Below, piece by piece: positions 7,669 through 15,733 of a stretch of DNA of 64,000 nucleotides. The stretch's first letter is position 1. Every line of letters begins with the position of its first letter. The translations under genes were made by a program, and so were the position numbers. The stretch is from Hyphomicrobiales bacterium (GTDB taxonomy: Bacteria > Pseudomonadota > Alphaproteobacteria > Rhizobiales > Rhizobiaceae), in contig UCEZ01000029.1 of assembly GCA_900471525.1 (NCBI GenBank), positions 86,795 through 150,794 of the forward strand, read 5' to 3'. The notes below the pieces were generated by a model. That model saw nothing but the letters and a program-made list of their open reading frames with translations. It was not told the origin of the DNA and made no database searches.

Positions 7669-8781
7669 ATGGGACCCTTCCCGCATGATGCGCCCCCGAC
7701 CGGCATCACCACCGAAAACCCGGCCGGCACGGACGGCTTCGAATTTGTCGAATTTGCCCATCCGGAGCCGGAAAAGCTGCGTGAGCTCTTTACCCGCATG
7801 GGATACGTCTGCGTTGCCAAGCACCGTACCAAGGACATCACCGTCTGGCGCCAGGGCGATATCAATTACATCCTGAATGCCGAACCGGGCAGCCATGCCA
7901 TGCGTTTCGTCGCCGATCACGGCCCTTGCGCACCGTCGATGGCGTGGCGTGTCGTCGATGCAAAACATGCCTTCGAGCACGCCGTCTCCAAGGGCGCGAC
8001 ACCTTATGAAGGCAACGACAAGGCGCTTGATGTGCCGGCTATCGTCGGCATCGGCGGTTCACTGCTCTATTTCATCGAAACATACGGCAAGAAAGGTTCG
8101 TCCTATGAAGCCGAGTTCAACTGGCTGGGCGAACGTGATCCGAAGCCGGAAGGGGTCGGCTTCTATTATCTCGATCACCTGACGCACAACGTCTATCGCG
8201 GCAACATGGACAAGTGGTGGGATTTCTACCGCGAGCTGTTCGGTTTCAAGCAGATCCACTTCTTCAACATTGACGGCCGCATCACCGGCCTGACGAGCCG
8301 GGCGATCACCTCGCCCTGCGGTAAGATCCGTATTCCGCTGAACGAGTCCAAGGACGACACCAGCCAGATCGAGGAATATCTGCGCAAGTACAAGGGCGAG
8401 GGCATCCAGCACATCGCCGTTGGAACGGACGGTATCTATGAGGCGACCGACAAGCTGGCTGCCAACGATCTGAAGTTCATGCCCGGCCCGCCGGATACCT
8501 ATTACGAACTCTCGCATGACCGCGTGCACGGTCACGACGAACCGATCGAGCGGATGAAGCAGCACGGCATTCTGATCGACGGTGAAGGCGTGGTCGATGG
8601 CGGCATGACCCGTATCCTCCTGCAGATATTCTCGAAAACGGTGATCGGCCCGATCTTCTTCGAATTCATCCAGCGCAAGGGCGATGAAGGGTTCGGCGAA
8701 GGAAACTTCCGGGCACTGTTCGAATCGATCGAAGCAGACCAGATCCGTCGCGGCGTGCTGCATCCGGCTGCTGCCGAATAA
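7669..8781 (+). CDS. hppD: 4-hydroxyphenylpyruvate dioxygenase
   Basis: A 370-residue Fe(II) enzyme turning 4-hydroxyphenylpyruvate into homogentisate, the substrate of HmgA encoded 1.1 kb away. Two vicinal-oxygen-chelate domains are visible; the C-terminal one holds the iron ligands: His in YLDHLTHNV, His in GIQHIAVGT and Glu in FFEFIQRKG, the last followed by the conserved GFGEGNF tail. The start at 7669 follows AGAGGAGAGA; a longer frame to 7414 runs antisense through the Lrp gene and is rejected. A strong terminator follows. Confidence 0.95.
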   Translation: MGPFPHDAPPTGITTENPAGTDGFEFVEFAHPEPEKLRELFTRMGYVCVAKHRTKDITVWRQGDINYILNAEPGSHAMRFVADHGPCAPSMAWRVVDAKHAFEHAVSKGATPYEGNDKALDVPAIVGIGGSLLYFIETYGKKGSSYEAEFNWLGERDPKPEGVGFYYLDHLTHNVYRGNMDKWWDFYRELFGFKQIHFFNIDGRITGLTSRAITSPCGKIRIPLNESKDDTSQIEEYLRKYKGEGIQHIAVGTDGIYEATDKLAANDLKFMPGPPDTYYELSHDRVHGHDEPIERMKQHGILIDGEGVVDGGMTRILLQIFSKTVIGPIFFEFIQRKGDEGFGEGNFRALFESIEADQIRRGVLHPAAAE

Positions 8782-8801
8782 ACTGCGGTTTCTCCGTGAT
8801 C

Positions 8802-8833
8802 AGCCCCGCCGGTTCGCGCCGGCGGGGCTTTTT
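8802..8833 (+). terminator. Intrinsic terminator of hppD
   Basis: An 11-bp GC-rich perfect stem (8802-8812 with 8819-8829), a 6-nt loop and a run of five T. It starts 21 bp past the hppD stop. Confidence 0.95.
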
Positions 8834-9051
8834 CATTTCAGGCGTTTGAATTTGGACGCTGAAAACGCTATTGGAACGTTCAGACGCGCCAGCCCCTTGA
8901 TTCTTCTGCGATGTTCCTTCTTCGGACACAATGTCCCTGTTGATTAAGCATGCGAACGGCATGCCTGTCGAATCTGCGCAACTCCTCATATTTCGGGATG
9001 GTGCCGCGTTATGCCCGCCCTACAATGAAGGCATGATACGGAATCAATGCG

Positions 9052-9960
9052 ATGGATGATCTAGCAGCCAGCCTTGCCTCCCTGAGAGACGACACTGACG
9101 TCCTCATCGCGCTCTATGATCATGACGACCGCCTGCGGTATGCCAACCGGGCGTTTCGTTCGGCCTTCGCTCTTGGCGATCACGAAACGCCGCTCTGGCC
9201 CGACCTGATGCGCCGCAATCATGCACTTGGCCTTGGTACGGTTATCAGCGTGCCGGACTTCGAGGCCTGGGTGGTTTCGGCGCAATCGCGGCGCGGCAAG
9301 GTGAAGTTCCGTGCCTTCGAGACCGACCTCGTCGACGGCCGCTGGCTTTGGATGACGGAAACCGTCGATCGGAACGGTTGGATGCTCTGCATCGCGAATG
9401 ACATCACCCATCTGCGGGCTGACGAGCGTACCTTGCGGCAGGATCGCGATTTTGCGGTCAAGGCATCACAGACCGATGAACTGACCGGTGTTTCCAATCG
9501 CCGCTACATGATGTCGAAACTGGAGGAGATGATCCGCAACCAGACCGCGCTCGGATCGCTCAGCGGCTGCGTCTGCATTCTCGATATCGATTTCTTCAAG
9601 GGCATCAACGACCGGTACGGCCATCAGACCGGCGACGATATTCTCCTCGACTTCGCCCGCCGTGTGCATCCAATCGTGCGGCGCCACGATTGCTTCGGAC
9701 GTATCGGCGGCGAGGAGTTCATGCTGATCTTTCCGGAAACGACACTGCCGGAAGGCCGGAAGATCGTCGACCGCGTGCTGGACAACATCAGAACCGCGCG
9801 CCCCTTGGCGGCCGTGCCGCAGTTTTTCTACACCTGTTCGGCAGGCATTGCCGTTCTGGAACGGGGCGACAGCGCCAGGACACTCTATTCACGGGCCGAT
9901 GCCGCGCTCTACGAGGCCAAGCATTCCGGACGCGACAGGATCGCGGTGAGCCTACGCTGA
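9052..9960 (+). CDS. PAS-GGDEF diguanylate cyclase
   Basis: A 302-residue soluble protein. Residues about 10-125 form a PAS-like sensor (LIALYDHDDRLRYANRAF); residues about 145-300 form a GGDEF domain that makes cyclic di-GMP from two GTP. The active site is intact as GGEEF, and RRHD five residues before it matches the RxxD inhibitory I-site, so product inhibition is expected. TDELTGVSNRR starts the catalytic domain in normal spacing. No membrane segment or EAL domain is present. The signal sensed is not evident; the gene overlaps convergent pabC by 9 bp. Confidence 0.9.
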   Translation: MDDLAASLASLRDDTDVLIALYDHDDRLRYANRAFRSAFALGDHETPLWPDLMRRNHALGLGTVISVPDFEAWVVSAQSRRGKVKFRAFETDLVDGRWLWMTETVDRNGWMLCIANDITHLRADERTLRQDRDFAVKASQTDELTGVSNRRYMMSKLEEMIRNQTALGSLSGCVCILDIDFFKGINDRYGHQTGDDILLDFARRVHPIVRRHDCFGRIGGEEFMLIFPETTLPEGRKIVDRVLDNIRTARPLAAVPQFFYTCSAGIAVLERGDSARTLYSRADAALYEAKHSGRDRIAVSLR

Positions 9961-10590
9961 AATAAGCTCGGCACGGATCAGGCCGCGCAGCGAGTTTCCC
10001 ATATAGAGGGTGCCCATTCGCAAATCCTCGAGTGTCAGGTGCTGCACGCGGGCTCGGCGCGCGCAAATCAGTTCGGTCCGCAGCACGCCGGCGAGAAGCC
10101 CGCAGGAAATCGGCGGCGTTTTGAGGATGCCCGATCCGTCATCTAGGAAGATCGAGGTGATCGTGCCTTCGCAGGGCTCGCCCTTCTCGTTGAGCAACAG
10201 CACCTCATCCGCATCCGTTGCCGGATATTCGGCGCGGGCGGTTTCGTAGATCTCGCGCCGGGTGGTCTTGTGGCGCAAGAGATTGTTGGCGGAATCAAGG
10301 TGGGTCGAGGCGATCGCGATGCGCCAGATAGTGTTTTCGGGCAGCGGGGTGAAGGGGGCTGTGGTGACGGCGATCTCGCCGGAGGGGCTGAGCGTCAGAC
10401 GGACGCGCAATGGGCCTGGCATTGGGAATTCGTTCGGTAGTGCGTCCGTTAACGCATCCTCCGCTTTCTCCGCCCCCACAAACCCCAAACGCCCCGCCGA
10501 GCGTTTCAGTCGTGCCAGATGCAGCCGCAGGCGGACGATGCCGGTGCCGGGTTCCCATCGCATCGTCTCGATCAGCGAAAAATCGTTCAT
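9952..10590 (-). CDS. pabC: Aminodeoxychorismate lyase (class IV aminotransferase fold)
   Basis: A 212-residue pyridoxal-phosphate enzyme expected to release p-aminobenzoate and pyruvate from aminodeoxychorismate for folate synthesis. LIETMRW near the start, the lysine-containing HKTTRREIYE segment (about residue 107), DEVLLLNEKGEPCEGTITSIF and the C-terminal CGLLAGVLR are class IV signatures. The ATG overlaps the pabB stop as ATGA, so the two are translationally coupled. Related D-amino acid or branched-chain aminotransferases share the fold; the pabB partner decides the call. Confidence 0.85.
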   Translation of the reverse strand: MNDFSLIETMRWEPGTGIVRLRLHLARLKRSAGRLGFVGAEKAEDALTDALPNEFPMPGPLRVRLTLSPSGEIAVTTAPFTPLPENTIWRIAIASTHLDSANNLLRHKTTRREIYETARAEYPATDADEVLLLNEKGEPCEGTITSIFLDDGSGILKTPPISCGLLAGVLRTELICARRARVQHLTLEDLRMGTLYMGNSLRGLIRAELISA

Positions 10591-11744
10591 CGCTCGATCC
10601 AGGCATCGCCGACGGCGAAGCGGGCCTTGAGCAGGCATTCTTCATATTCCGCTTCGGCGGTGGAATCGAAGACGATGCCGCCGCCGACGTTGAAGACGGC
10701 TTCGCCATCCGGAAAGAGCGAGAGCGTTCGGATGGCAACATTGAAGCGCATGGTGCCGTCCGGCGCGATGAAGCCGATCGAGCCGCAATAGGCGTCGCGC
10801 GGCCCGGACTCCAGAACATGCAGGATTTCCATCGCTCGCATTTTGGGCGCGCCGGTGACGGAACCGCAGGGGAAGAGTGCTTCGAAGATTCGGGTGATGC
10901 CGGTGTCGGGCAAGAGCTTCGCCCGCACGTGGCTGACCATCTGGTGTACTGTCGGATAGGTTTCGATGTCGAACAGCTTCGGCACGTCGAGCGTGCCCAC
11001 CTCCGTGATGCGGGAAATGTCGTTGCGCAAGAGGTCGACGATCATCCGGTTCTCGGCCTGAGACTTCGGGTCCTCGCGCATCTCGCGGATGATTTCCTGG
11101 TCTTCCGCCGGGCTCGCGCCGCGGCGCGCGGTGCCTTTCATTGGATGCGTTTCGATCCAGCCGTCCTTGTCGACGCGAAAGAACAGTTCGGGCGATCGCG
11201 ATAAAAGGATCGGGCCATCGAGCGAAACGAGCGCACCGTATTTGACCGGCTGCCGCTCGATCAGCGACCAGAAGGCGGCAAGCGGATCGCCATTCCAGCG
11301 GGCGTTGACCTGCATGGTGAGGTTGGCCTGATAGCAATCGCCCTGCCGCAGGTGCTGGTGCAGGCGGTCGAAGCGCTGTTTGTAGGCCGCGAAATTCCAG
11401 CTTGCGCGGGGCTCGGTGATGAAGGGTTCGTTCTCGATACGGCGACGGGGCTCGATGAGCGGATGCTCTTCCGCAGGTCCGTCGAAGATACCGAATGACA
11501 TCAGCGGCGTGCGGCGGTTTTCCTCGGCGAAGGGGGAGAGCTTCTCCTCGAAGAGATGGCCCGCCTCGTAGCTCATGAAGCCCGCAAGCCATTTTCCTGT
11601 CGCGTGCGCCGCTTCCATTTCCTTCAGCCCGCGCCAGAATTCCGCCTTCGTGTGAGCGGTGATGACGCGCGAAGGTTCGGCAAAGACGGTCGTCCTGTCT
11701 TCGCTGTCGTCGCGGAAAAGGACAAAAGGGCCGGTGTCGGTCAT
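10587..11744 (-). CDS. pabB: Aminodeoxychorismate synthase component I
   Basis: A 385-residue chorismate-binding enzyme that, with a glutaminase (PabA/TrpG, not in this window), makes 4-amino-4-deoxychorismate. The family core is clear: DCYQANLTMQVNAR, SRSPELFFRV, THPMKGTARRG, the R-E-D-x-KSQAENRMIVDLLRND block and PCGSVTGAPKMRAMEI. No clear ribosome site marks the start; ATG at 11744 is used, with GTG at 11753 as an alternative. It heads the pabB-pabC operon. Trp-type anthranilate synthase is less likely because of the pabC coupling and the short N-terminus. Confidence 0.88.
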   Translation of the reverse strand: MTDTGPFVLFRDDSEDRTTVFAEPSRVITAHTKAEFWRGLKEMEAAHATGKWLAGFMSYEAGHLFEEKLSPFAEENRRTPLMSFGIFDGPAEEHPLIEPRRRIENEPFITEPRASWNFAAYKQRFDRLHQHLRQGDCYQANLTMQVNARWNGDPLAAFWSLIERQPVKYGALVSLDGPILLSRSPELFFRVDKDGWIETHPMKGTARRGASPAEDQEIIREMREDPKSQAENRMIVDLLRNDISRITEVGTLDVPKLFDIETYPTVHQMVSHVRAKLLPDTGITRIFEALFPCGSVTGAPKMRAMEILHVLESGPRDAYCGSIGFIAPDGTMRFNVAIRTLSLFPDGEAVFNVGGGIVFDSTAEAEYEECLLKARFAVGDAWIER

Positions 11745-11766
11745 GCTGTTCACAATAGCGTCCGCA

Positions 11767-11886
11767 TGGATCCTCAGGTCAAGCCCGAGGATGACGGAGA
11801 ATGGGGTTGCCTGCAGAATGCCGGTCTCGGCTTTTCAGTGAGCCTAGTCTCCGGATCGTCATCCTCGGGTCTGACCCGAGGACCCA
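11767..11886. repeat. Inverted pair of a ~30-bp palindromic intergenic repeat
   Basis: One copy at 11767-11796 (GGATCCTCAGGTCAAGCC...) reappears in inverse orientation at 11857-11886 (...GGTCTGACCCGAGGACCC) with few mismatches; each copy is itself a weak palindrome around CCTCGGGTC/GACCCGAGG. Units with this GTCATCCTCGGG consensus are dispersed in many alphaproteobacterial genomes. The pair lies between the pabB start and the pepF stop, and could fold into one long hairpin at the pepF 3' end. Confidence 0.75.
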
Positions 11887-11934
11887 AGCCGGGATCCGCT
11901 AAGCTCGCTTCCATATCCTGCATCCGCTCAAGAA

Positions 11935-13797
11935 TTACGCCTGTCTATCAAGCGCCTCAAGCTCGTCGATCAGCCCTTCCAGCATCGACAGGCCCTGTGC
12001 CCAGAACGACGGATCGGTTGCGTCGAGGCCGAAAGGGGCGAGCAGTTCGGAATGATGCTTGGTGCCGCCGGCCTTCAGGAGTTCGAAATACTTCTGCTGG
12101 AAGCCGGTTTCAGCCTTCTGGTAGACGGCATAGAGAGAGTTTACCAGGCAATCGCCGAAGGCGTAGGCGTAGACGTAAAACGGTGAATGGATGAAGTGGG
12201 GGATATAGGCCCAATAGGTCTCGTAACCCTCGGAAATCCGGATCGCCGGCCCAAGGCTTTCCTCCTGCACGGATAGCCAGAGTTGACCGATGTCGTCGGC
12301 GGTCAGTTCGCCGTTCTTGCGGGCGGTGTGGACCTTGCGCTCGAATTCGTAGAAGGCGATCTGGCGCACGACCGTGTTGATCATGTCCTCGACCTTCTGG
12401 GCGAGCATTGCCTTGCGCTCGCGCTTGTCCTTGGTCTTGTCGAGGAGCGCGCGGAAGGTCAGCATTTCGCCGAAGACGGATGCCGTTTCGGCAAGCGTCA
12501 GCGGCGTCGAGGCCATCAGCGCGCCCTGGTCGCCGGCGAGAACCTGATGCACGCCGTGGCCGAGTTCATGGGCAAGCGTCATCACATCGCGCGGCTTGCC
12601 CATGTAGTTGACGAGCACGTAGGGGTGCGCCGACGGCACGGTCGGATGTGCGAAGGCGCCGGGCGCCTTGCCCGGACGGACCGGCGCATCGATCCAGCCG
12701 CCGTCGAAGAAGCGGCGGGCGATATCGGCCATTTCCGGTTCGAAGCCGTTATAGGCCGACAGTACGGTCTCCTTGGCTTCGCTCCAGGGGATGAGCGAGG
12801 TCGGGGTTTCCGGCAGCGGCGCGTTGCGGTCCCAGAATTCCATCTGTTCCATGCCGAGCCATTTTGCCTTCATCGCGTAGTAACGATGGGACAGGCGCGG
12901 ATAGGCGTCTTTCACCGCGGCGGCCAGTGCGTCGACCACGTCGCGCTCGACCCGGTTGGCGAGGTGGCGGCTGTCGGCGATGTCTTCGAAGCCACGCCAG
13001 CGGTCGGAGATTTCCTTGTCCTTGGCGAGCGTATTGGTGATCAGCGTGAAGGTGCGGATATTGGCCTTGAAGGTTTCGGCCAACGCCTGCGCTGCCTTTT
13101 TCCGGATAGCCGGATCAGCCTCCTGCAACATGCTCAACGTCACTTCAAGCGGCTGATCCTCGCCGTCCACCTTGAATGTCAGTGCCGCCATGGTTTCGTC
13201 GAACAGGCGGTTGAAGGCGCTGGCGCCGGTCATCGATTTCTCGAGGAAGAGTTGCTCCAGCTTGTCGTCGAGCTGATAGGGCTTGTCCAGGCGCAGGTCG
13301 ACGATCCACGGCTTGTAGTGCGCAGCCAGCGTGTCGTTCTGGAGTGCTTTATCGATGACGGCATCGTCGATGCGGTTCATTTCGAGTGAGAAAAACAGCA
13401 GGTGGCTCGCCATGTCCGTCAGCTTCGACTGGGCGTCGCCATAGAGCTTGCCGTTGACCGGATTGGACGTGTCGGAGAAATAGGTAAGGCCGGCAAAGGA
13501 ACCGATCTTGCCCATCAGGTCTTCGAGCGCTTCGAATTCCCGCACGGCTGCGCCGATCCCTTCATCGCCCGAAAGTGCGGCCGCTTGCGTCAGCTTGCCC
13601 TTCCACTTGGCTTCGAACGCCACCGACATGGTCTCTGCCTTGGCCATGTCGTCGAGATATTCCCGAGACGTCGCCGAAGGATAGAGATCTTCCAGTTTCC
13701 AGGACGGCAGGTCGCCAAGCTGCGCCGCCTCCGCAGCGCCTGAAGCGGTCGCATGGGCGATGCGCGAAGATGTCTGGAAAGAAGGAAGACGGTGCAT
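11935..13797 (-). CDS. pepF: M3-family oligoendopeptidase F
   Basis: A 620-residue zinc metallopeptidase of the PepF/thimet-oligopeptidase class, which cleaves short cytosolic peptides. The zinc site HELGH is at residues 410-414, followed by the third-ligand region LAETASVFGE about 25 residues on. The C-terminal ISEGYETYWAYIPHF and YVYAYAFGD blocks are typical of M3B enzymes. Length fits the family. The start at 13797 has only a weak AAGAG-type site. It is monocistronic and divergent from the response regulator gene at 14002. Confidence 0.9.
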   Translation of the reverse strand: MHRLPSFQTSSRIAHATASGAAEAAQLGDLPSWKLEDLYPSATSREYLDDMAKAETMSVAFEAKWKGKLTQAAALSGDEGIGAAVREFEALEDLMGKIGSFAGLTYFSDTSNPVNGKLYGDAQSKLTDMASHLLFFSLEMNRIDDAVIDKALQNDTLAAHYKPWIVDLRLDKPYQLDDKLEQLFLEKSMTGASAFNRLFDETMAALTFKVDGEDQPLEVTLSMLQEADPAIRKKAAQALAETFKANIRTFTLITNTLAKDKEISDRWRGFEDIADSRHLANRVERDVVDALAAAVKDAYPRLSHRYYAMKAKWLGMEQMEFWDRNAPLPETPTSLIPWSEAKETVLSAYNGFEPEMADIARRFFDGGWIDAPVRPGKAPGAFAHPTVPSAHPYVLVNYMGKPRDVMTLAHELGHGVHQVLAGDQGALMASTPLTLAETASVFGEMLTFRALLDKTKDKRERKAMLAQKVEDMINTVVRQIAFYEFERKVHTARKNGELTADDIGQLWLSVQEESLGPAIRISEGYETYWAYIPHFIHSPFYVYAYAFGDCLVNSLYAVYQKAETGFQQKYFELLKAGGTKHHSELLAPFGLDATDPSFWAQGLSMLEGLIDELEALDRQA

Positions 13798-14001
13798 GAG
13801 CGTTCACTCTTTTTGTCGATGCCGGCCCGGATTCGAGCGGCGAAGCAGAGGGCGGATATGGGGCCATGACCTAACGTCGGCAATGGTTAAAATGCAAGCA
13901 TTTCTCAAAAGAGGATTTTCAGGCCTTTCTGACAGGAATGCTTCTCACGATACGGCACATGATGTGGCGATCGGGTTCTACGCGGAAAGCAGGAGGCCTT
14001 C

Positions 14002-15549
14002 ATGACATCCCAGATTCTCGTCATCGATGACGATCCGGTTCAGCGCCGGCTGCTGACGAACATGATCGAGCGTCTCGGTCATATTGCACATCTCGCCGAC
14101 AACGGCCGCAGCGGTCTTGAGCTTCTGGAACGCAAGCGGGGCCTGATCAGCGTGATCCTGCTCGACCTGATGATGCCGGAAATGAACGGACATGGTTTCC
14201 TCGAAGCGATAGCCGAACGTGGCATCGATACGCCGGTCATCGTGCAGACAGGGCAGGGCGGCATCGAGACGGTCGTTCTCGCGATGCAGGCCGGCGCCTT
14301 CGATTTCGTCGTCAAGCCGGTATCGCCCGAACGTCTCAACGTTGCCATCACCAACGCGCTGAAGCTTGACCATCGCGACGGCAAGGGGCGTGCGCCAAAA
14401 CGCTCGCGCAGTGGCTCCGTCGGTTTCGACGATGTCGTTTCGGCAAGTCCGGCAATGATCCGGGTGCTCGACCTCGCGCGCCGTGCTGCGCAGTCCAACA
14501 TCCCGATCGTTCTCGAAGGGGAATCCGGCGTCGGCAAGGAAATGGTCGCACGTGCCATCCAGCATGCGAGCGAGCGCGCCAGCAAGCCGTTCGTCACCGT
14601 CAATTGCGGTGCCATTCCGCACAATCTCGTCGAAAGCATTCTCTTCGGTCATGAGAAGGGTGCCTTCACCGGCGCCACCGAAAAACACTCCGGCAAATTT
14701 GCCGACGCCGACGGCGGCACGCTATTCCTCGATGAGATCGGCGACCTGCCGCTCGAGGTCCAGGTGAAGCTTTTGCGTGCTGTCCAGCAGGGCGAGATCG
14801 AGACGATCGGCGCGCGCCATCCGCAAAAGGTCAATGTCCGGCTGATCTCGGCCACCAACAAGGATCTGATCAACGAAGTGCGCGAGGGCCGTTTCCGCGA
14901 GGACCTTTACTATCGGCTGAACGTCTTCCCCATCGCCATTCCGGCGCTGCGCAAACGCAAGGAAGATATCCCGGTTCTGGTGCGCACGTTTGTCGAGCGT
15001 TTTGCTGTGGAGCAGCGGCTGACGGCATCGCTCTCGGTTTCAAGCGGGGCGATGGCACTGCTCACGGCCTATGATTGGCCCGGCAATATCCGTCAGCTGG
15101 AGAACGCCATTTTCCGGGCTGTCGTTCTTGCCGAAGGCGCGGAACTGACGGTCAAGGATTTCCCGCAAATCGCTACTCAGATCCCCGGCTACGTCGTCGC
15201 GGAGAAGTCAGGCTTCACCTGGGAAGAAACGGGGCCTTCAAAAACGTCGGTTGTCGAAGCCGATTACCTGCCGCCGGTCTATCCGCATTTCAGCGCCGCT
15301 GAGAGAGCGGATTCGCGAAACGCGGCTGCGGATCATCATCCCGAAAACGCGATTGCGAGCGTCGATGATGGCGGAAATGTGCGAAAACTGGCCGATGTGG
15401 AAGAGGAACTGATTCGCTTCGCGCTCAAATTCTACCGTGGCCAAATGAGCCAGGTGGCGCGAAAACTCGGCATCGGACGCTCGACATTGTACCGTAAACT
15501 CAAGGATTACGGCATTAATCCGGACGATCCCTTCAGCGAGGCCGCATAA
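14002..15549 (+). CDS. Sigma-54-dependent response regulator (NtrC family)
   Basis: A 515-residue three-domain activator. The receiver (residues 1-120) has D9-D11 and phospho-acceptor D55 in LLDLMMPE. The AAA+ domain has Walker A GESGVGKE at 173-180, the sigma-54 contact GAFTGA at 220-225 and Walker B LFLDEIGDL. A Fis-type helix-turn-helix (QVARKLGIGRSTLYRKLKDYG) closes the protein. All residues needed to open sigma-54 promoters are present. No histidine kinase is adjacent, so its partner and regulon are unknown. A GGAGG ribosome site precedes the ATG. The 515-residue length includes a linker of about 60 residues before the HTH. Confidence 0.93.
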   Translation: MTSQILVIDDDPVQRRLLTNMIERLGHIAHLADNGRSGLELLERKRGLISVILLDLMMPEMNGHGFLEAIAERGIDTPVIVQTGQGGIETVVLAMQAGAFDFVVKPVSPERLNVAITNALKLDHRDGKGRAPKRSRSGSVGFDDVVSASPAMIRVLDLARRAAQSNIPIVLEGESGVGKEMVARAIQHASERASKPFVTVNCGAIPHNLVESILFGHEKGAFTGATEKHSGKFADADGGTLFLDEIGDLPLEVQVKLLRAVQQGEIETIGARHPQKVNVRLISATNKDLINEVREGRFREDLYYRLNVFPIAIPALRKRKEDIPVLVRTFVERFAVEQRLTASLSVSSGAMALLTAYDWPGNIRQLENAIFRAVVLAEGAELTVKDFPQIATQIPGYVVAEKSGFTWEETGPSKTSVVEADYLPPVYPHFSAAERADSRNAAADHHPENAIASVDDGGNVRKLADVEEELIRFALKFYRGQMSQVARKLGIGRSTLYRKLKDYGINPDDPFSEAA

Positions 15550-15611
15550 AGTCAGGGATAACAAAGCGTAACGATCCGTCGTATTTGGCTGTTGTCGTTT
15601 AGACCTTGTTA

Positions 15612-15733
15612 GTGAACCATTCACTATATTATAAGGATAACCGATGACTGTGGCATATTTGCCATTCTGTGACCGCAATTGACAGTCATCTGAGCAGCCA
15701 CGGGACGCATTGTCCGTCGGACGGGGATTGAGT
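15612..15733 (+). promoter_or_regulatory. Promoter and structured leader of the DUF882 gene
   Basis: A CTATAT -10-like box lies at 15624-15629 beside the small inverted repeat GTGAA-CCA-TTCAC (15612-15624). The following leader holds a 9-bp perfect inverted repeat (15643-15651 with 15682-15690) that encloses a second hairpin TGGCA-TATT-TGCCA (15651-15664). A GGACGGGG ribosome site stands at about 15719-15726. The -35 element is not clear. Confidence 0.4.
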
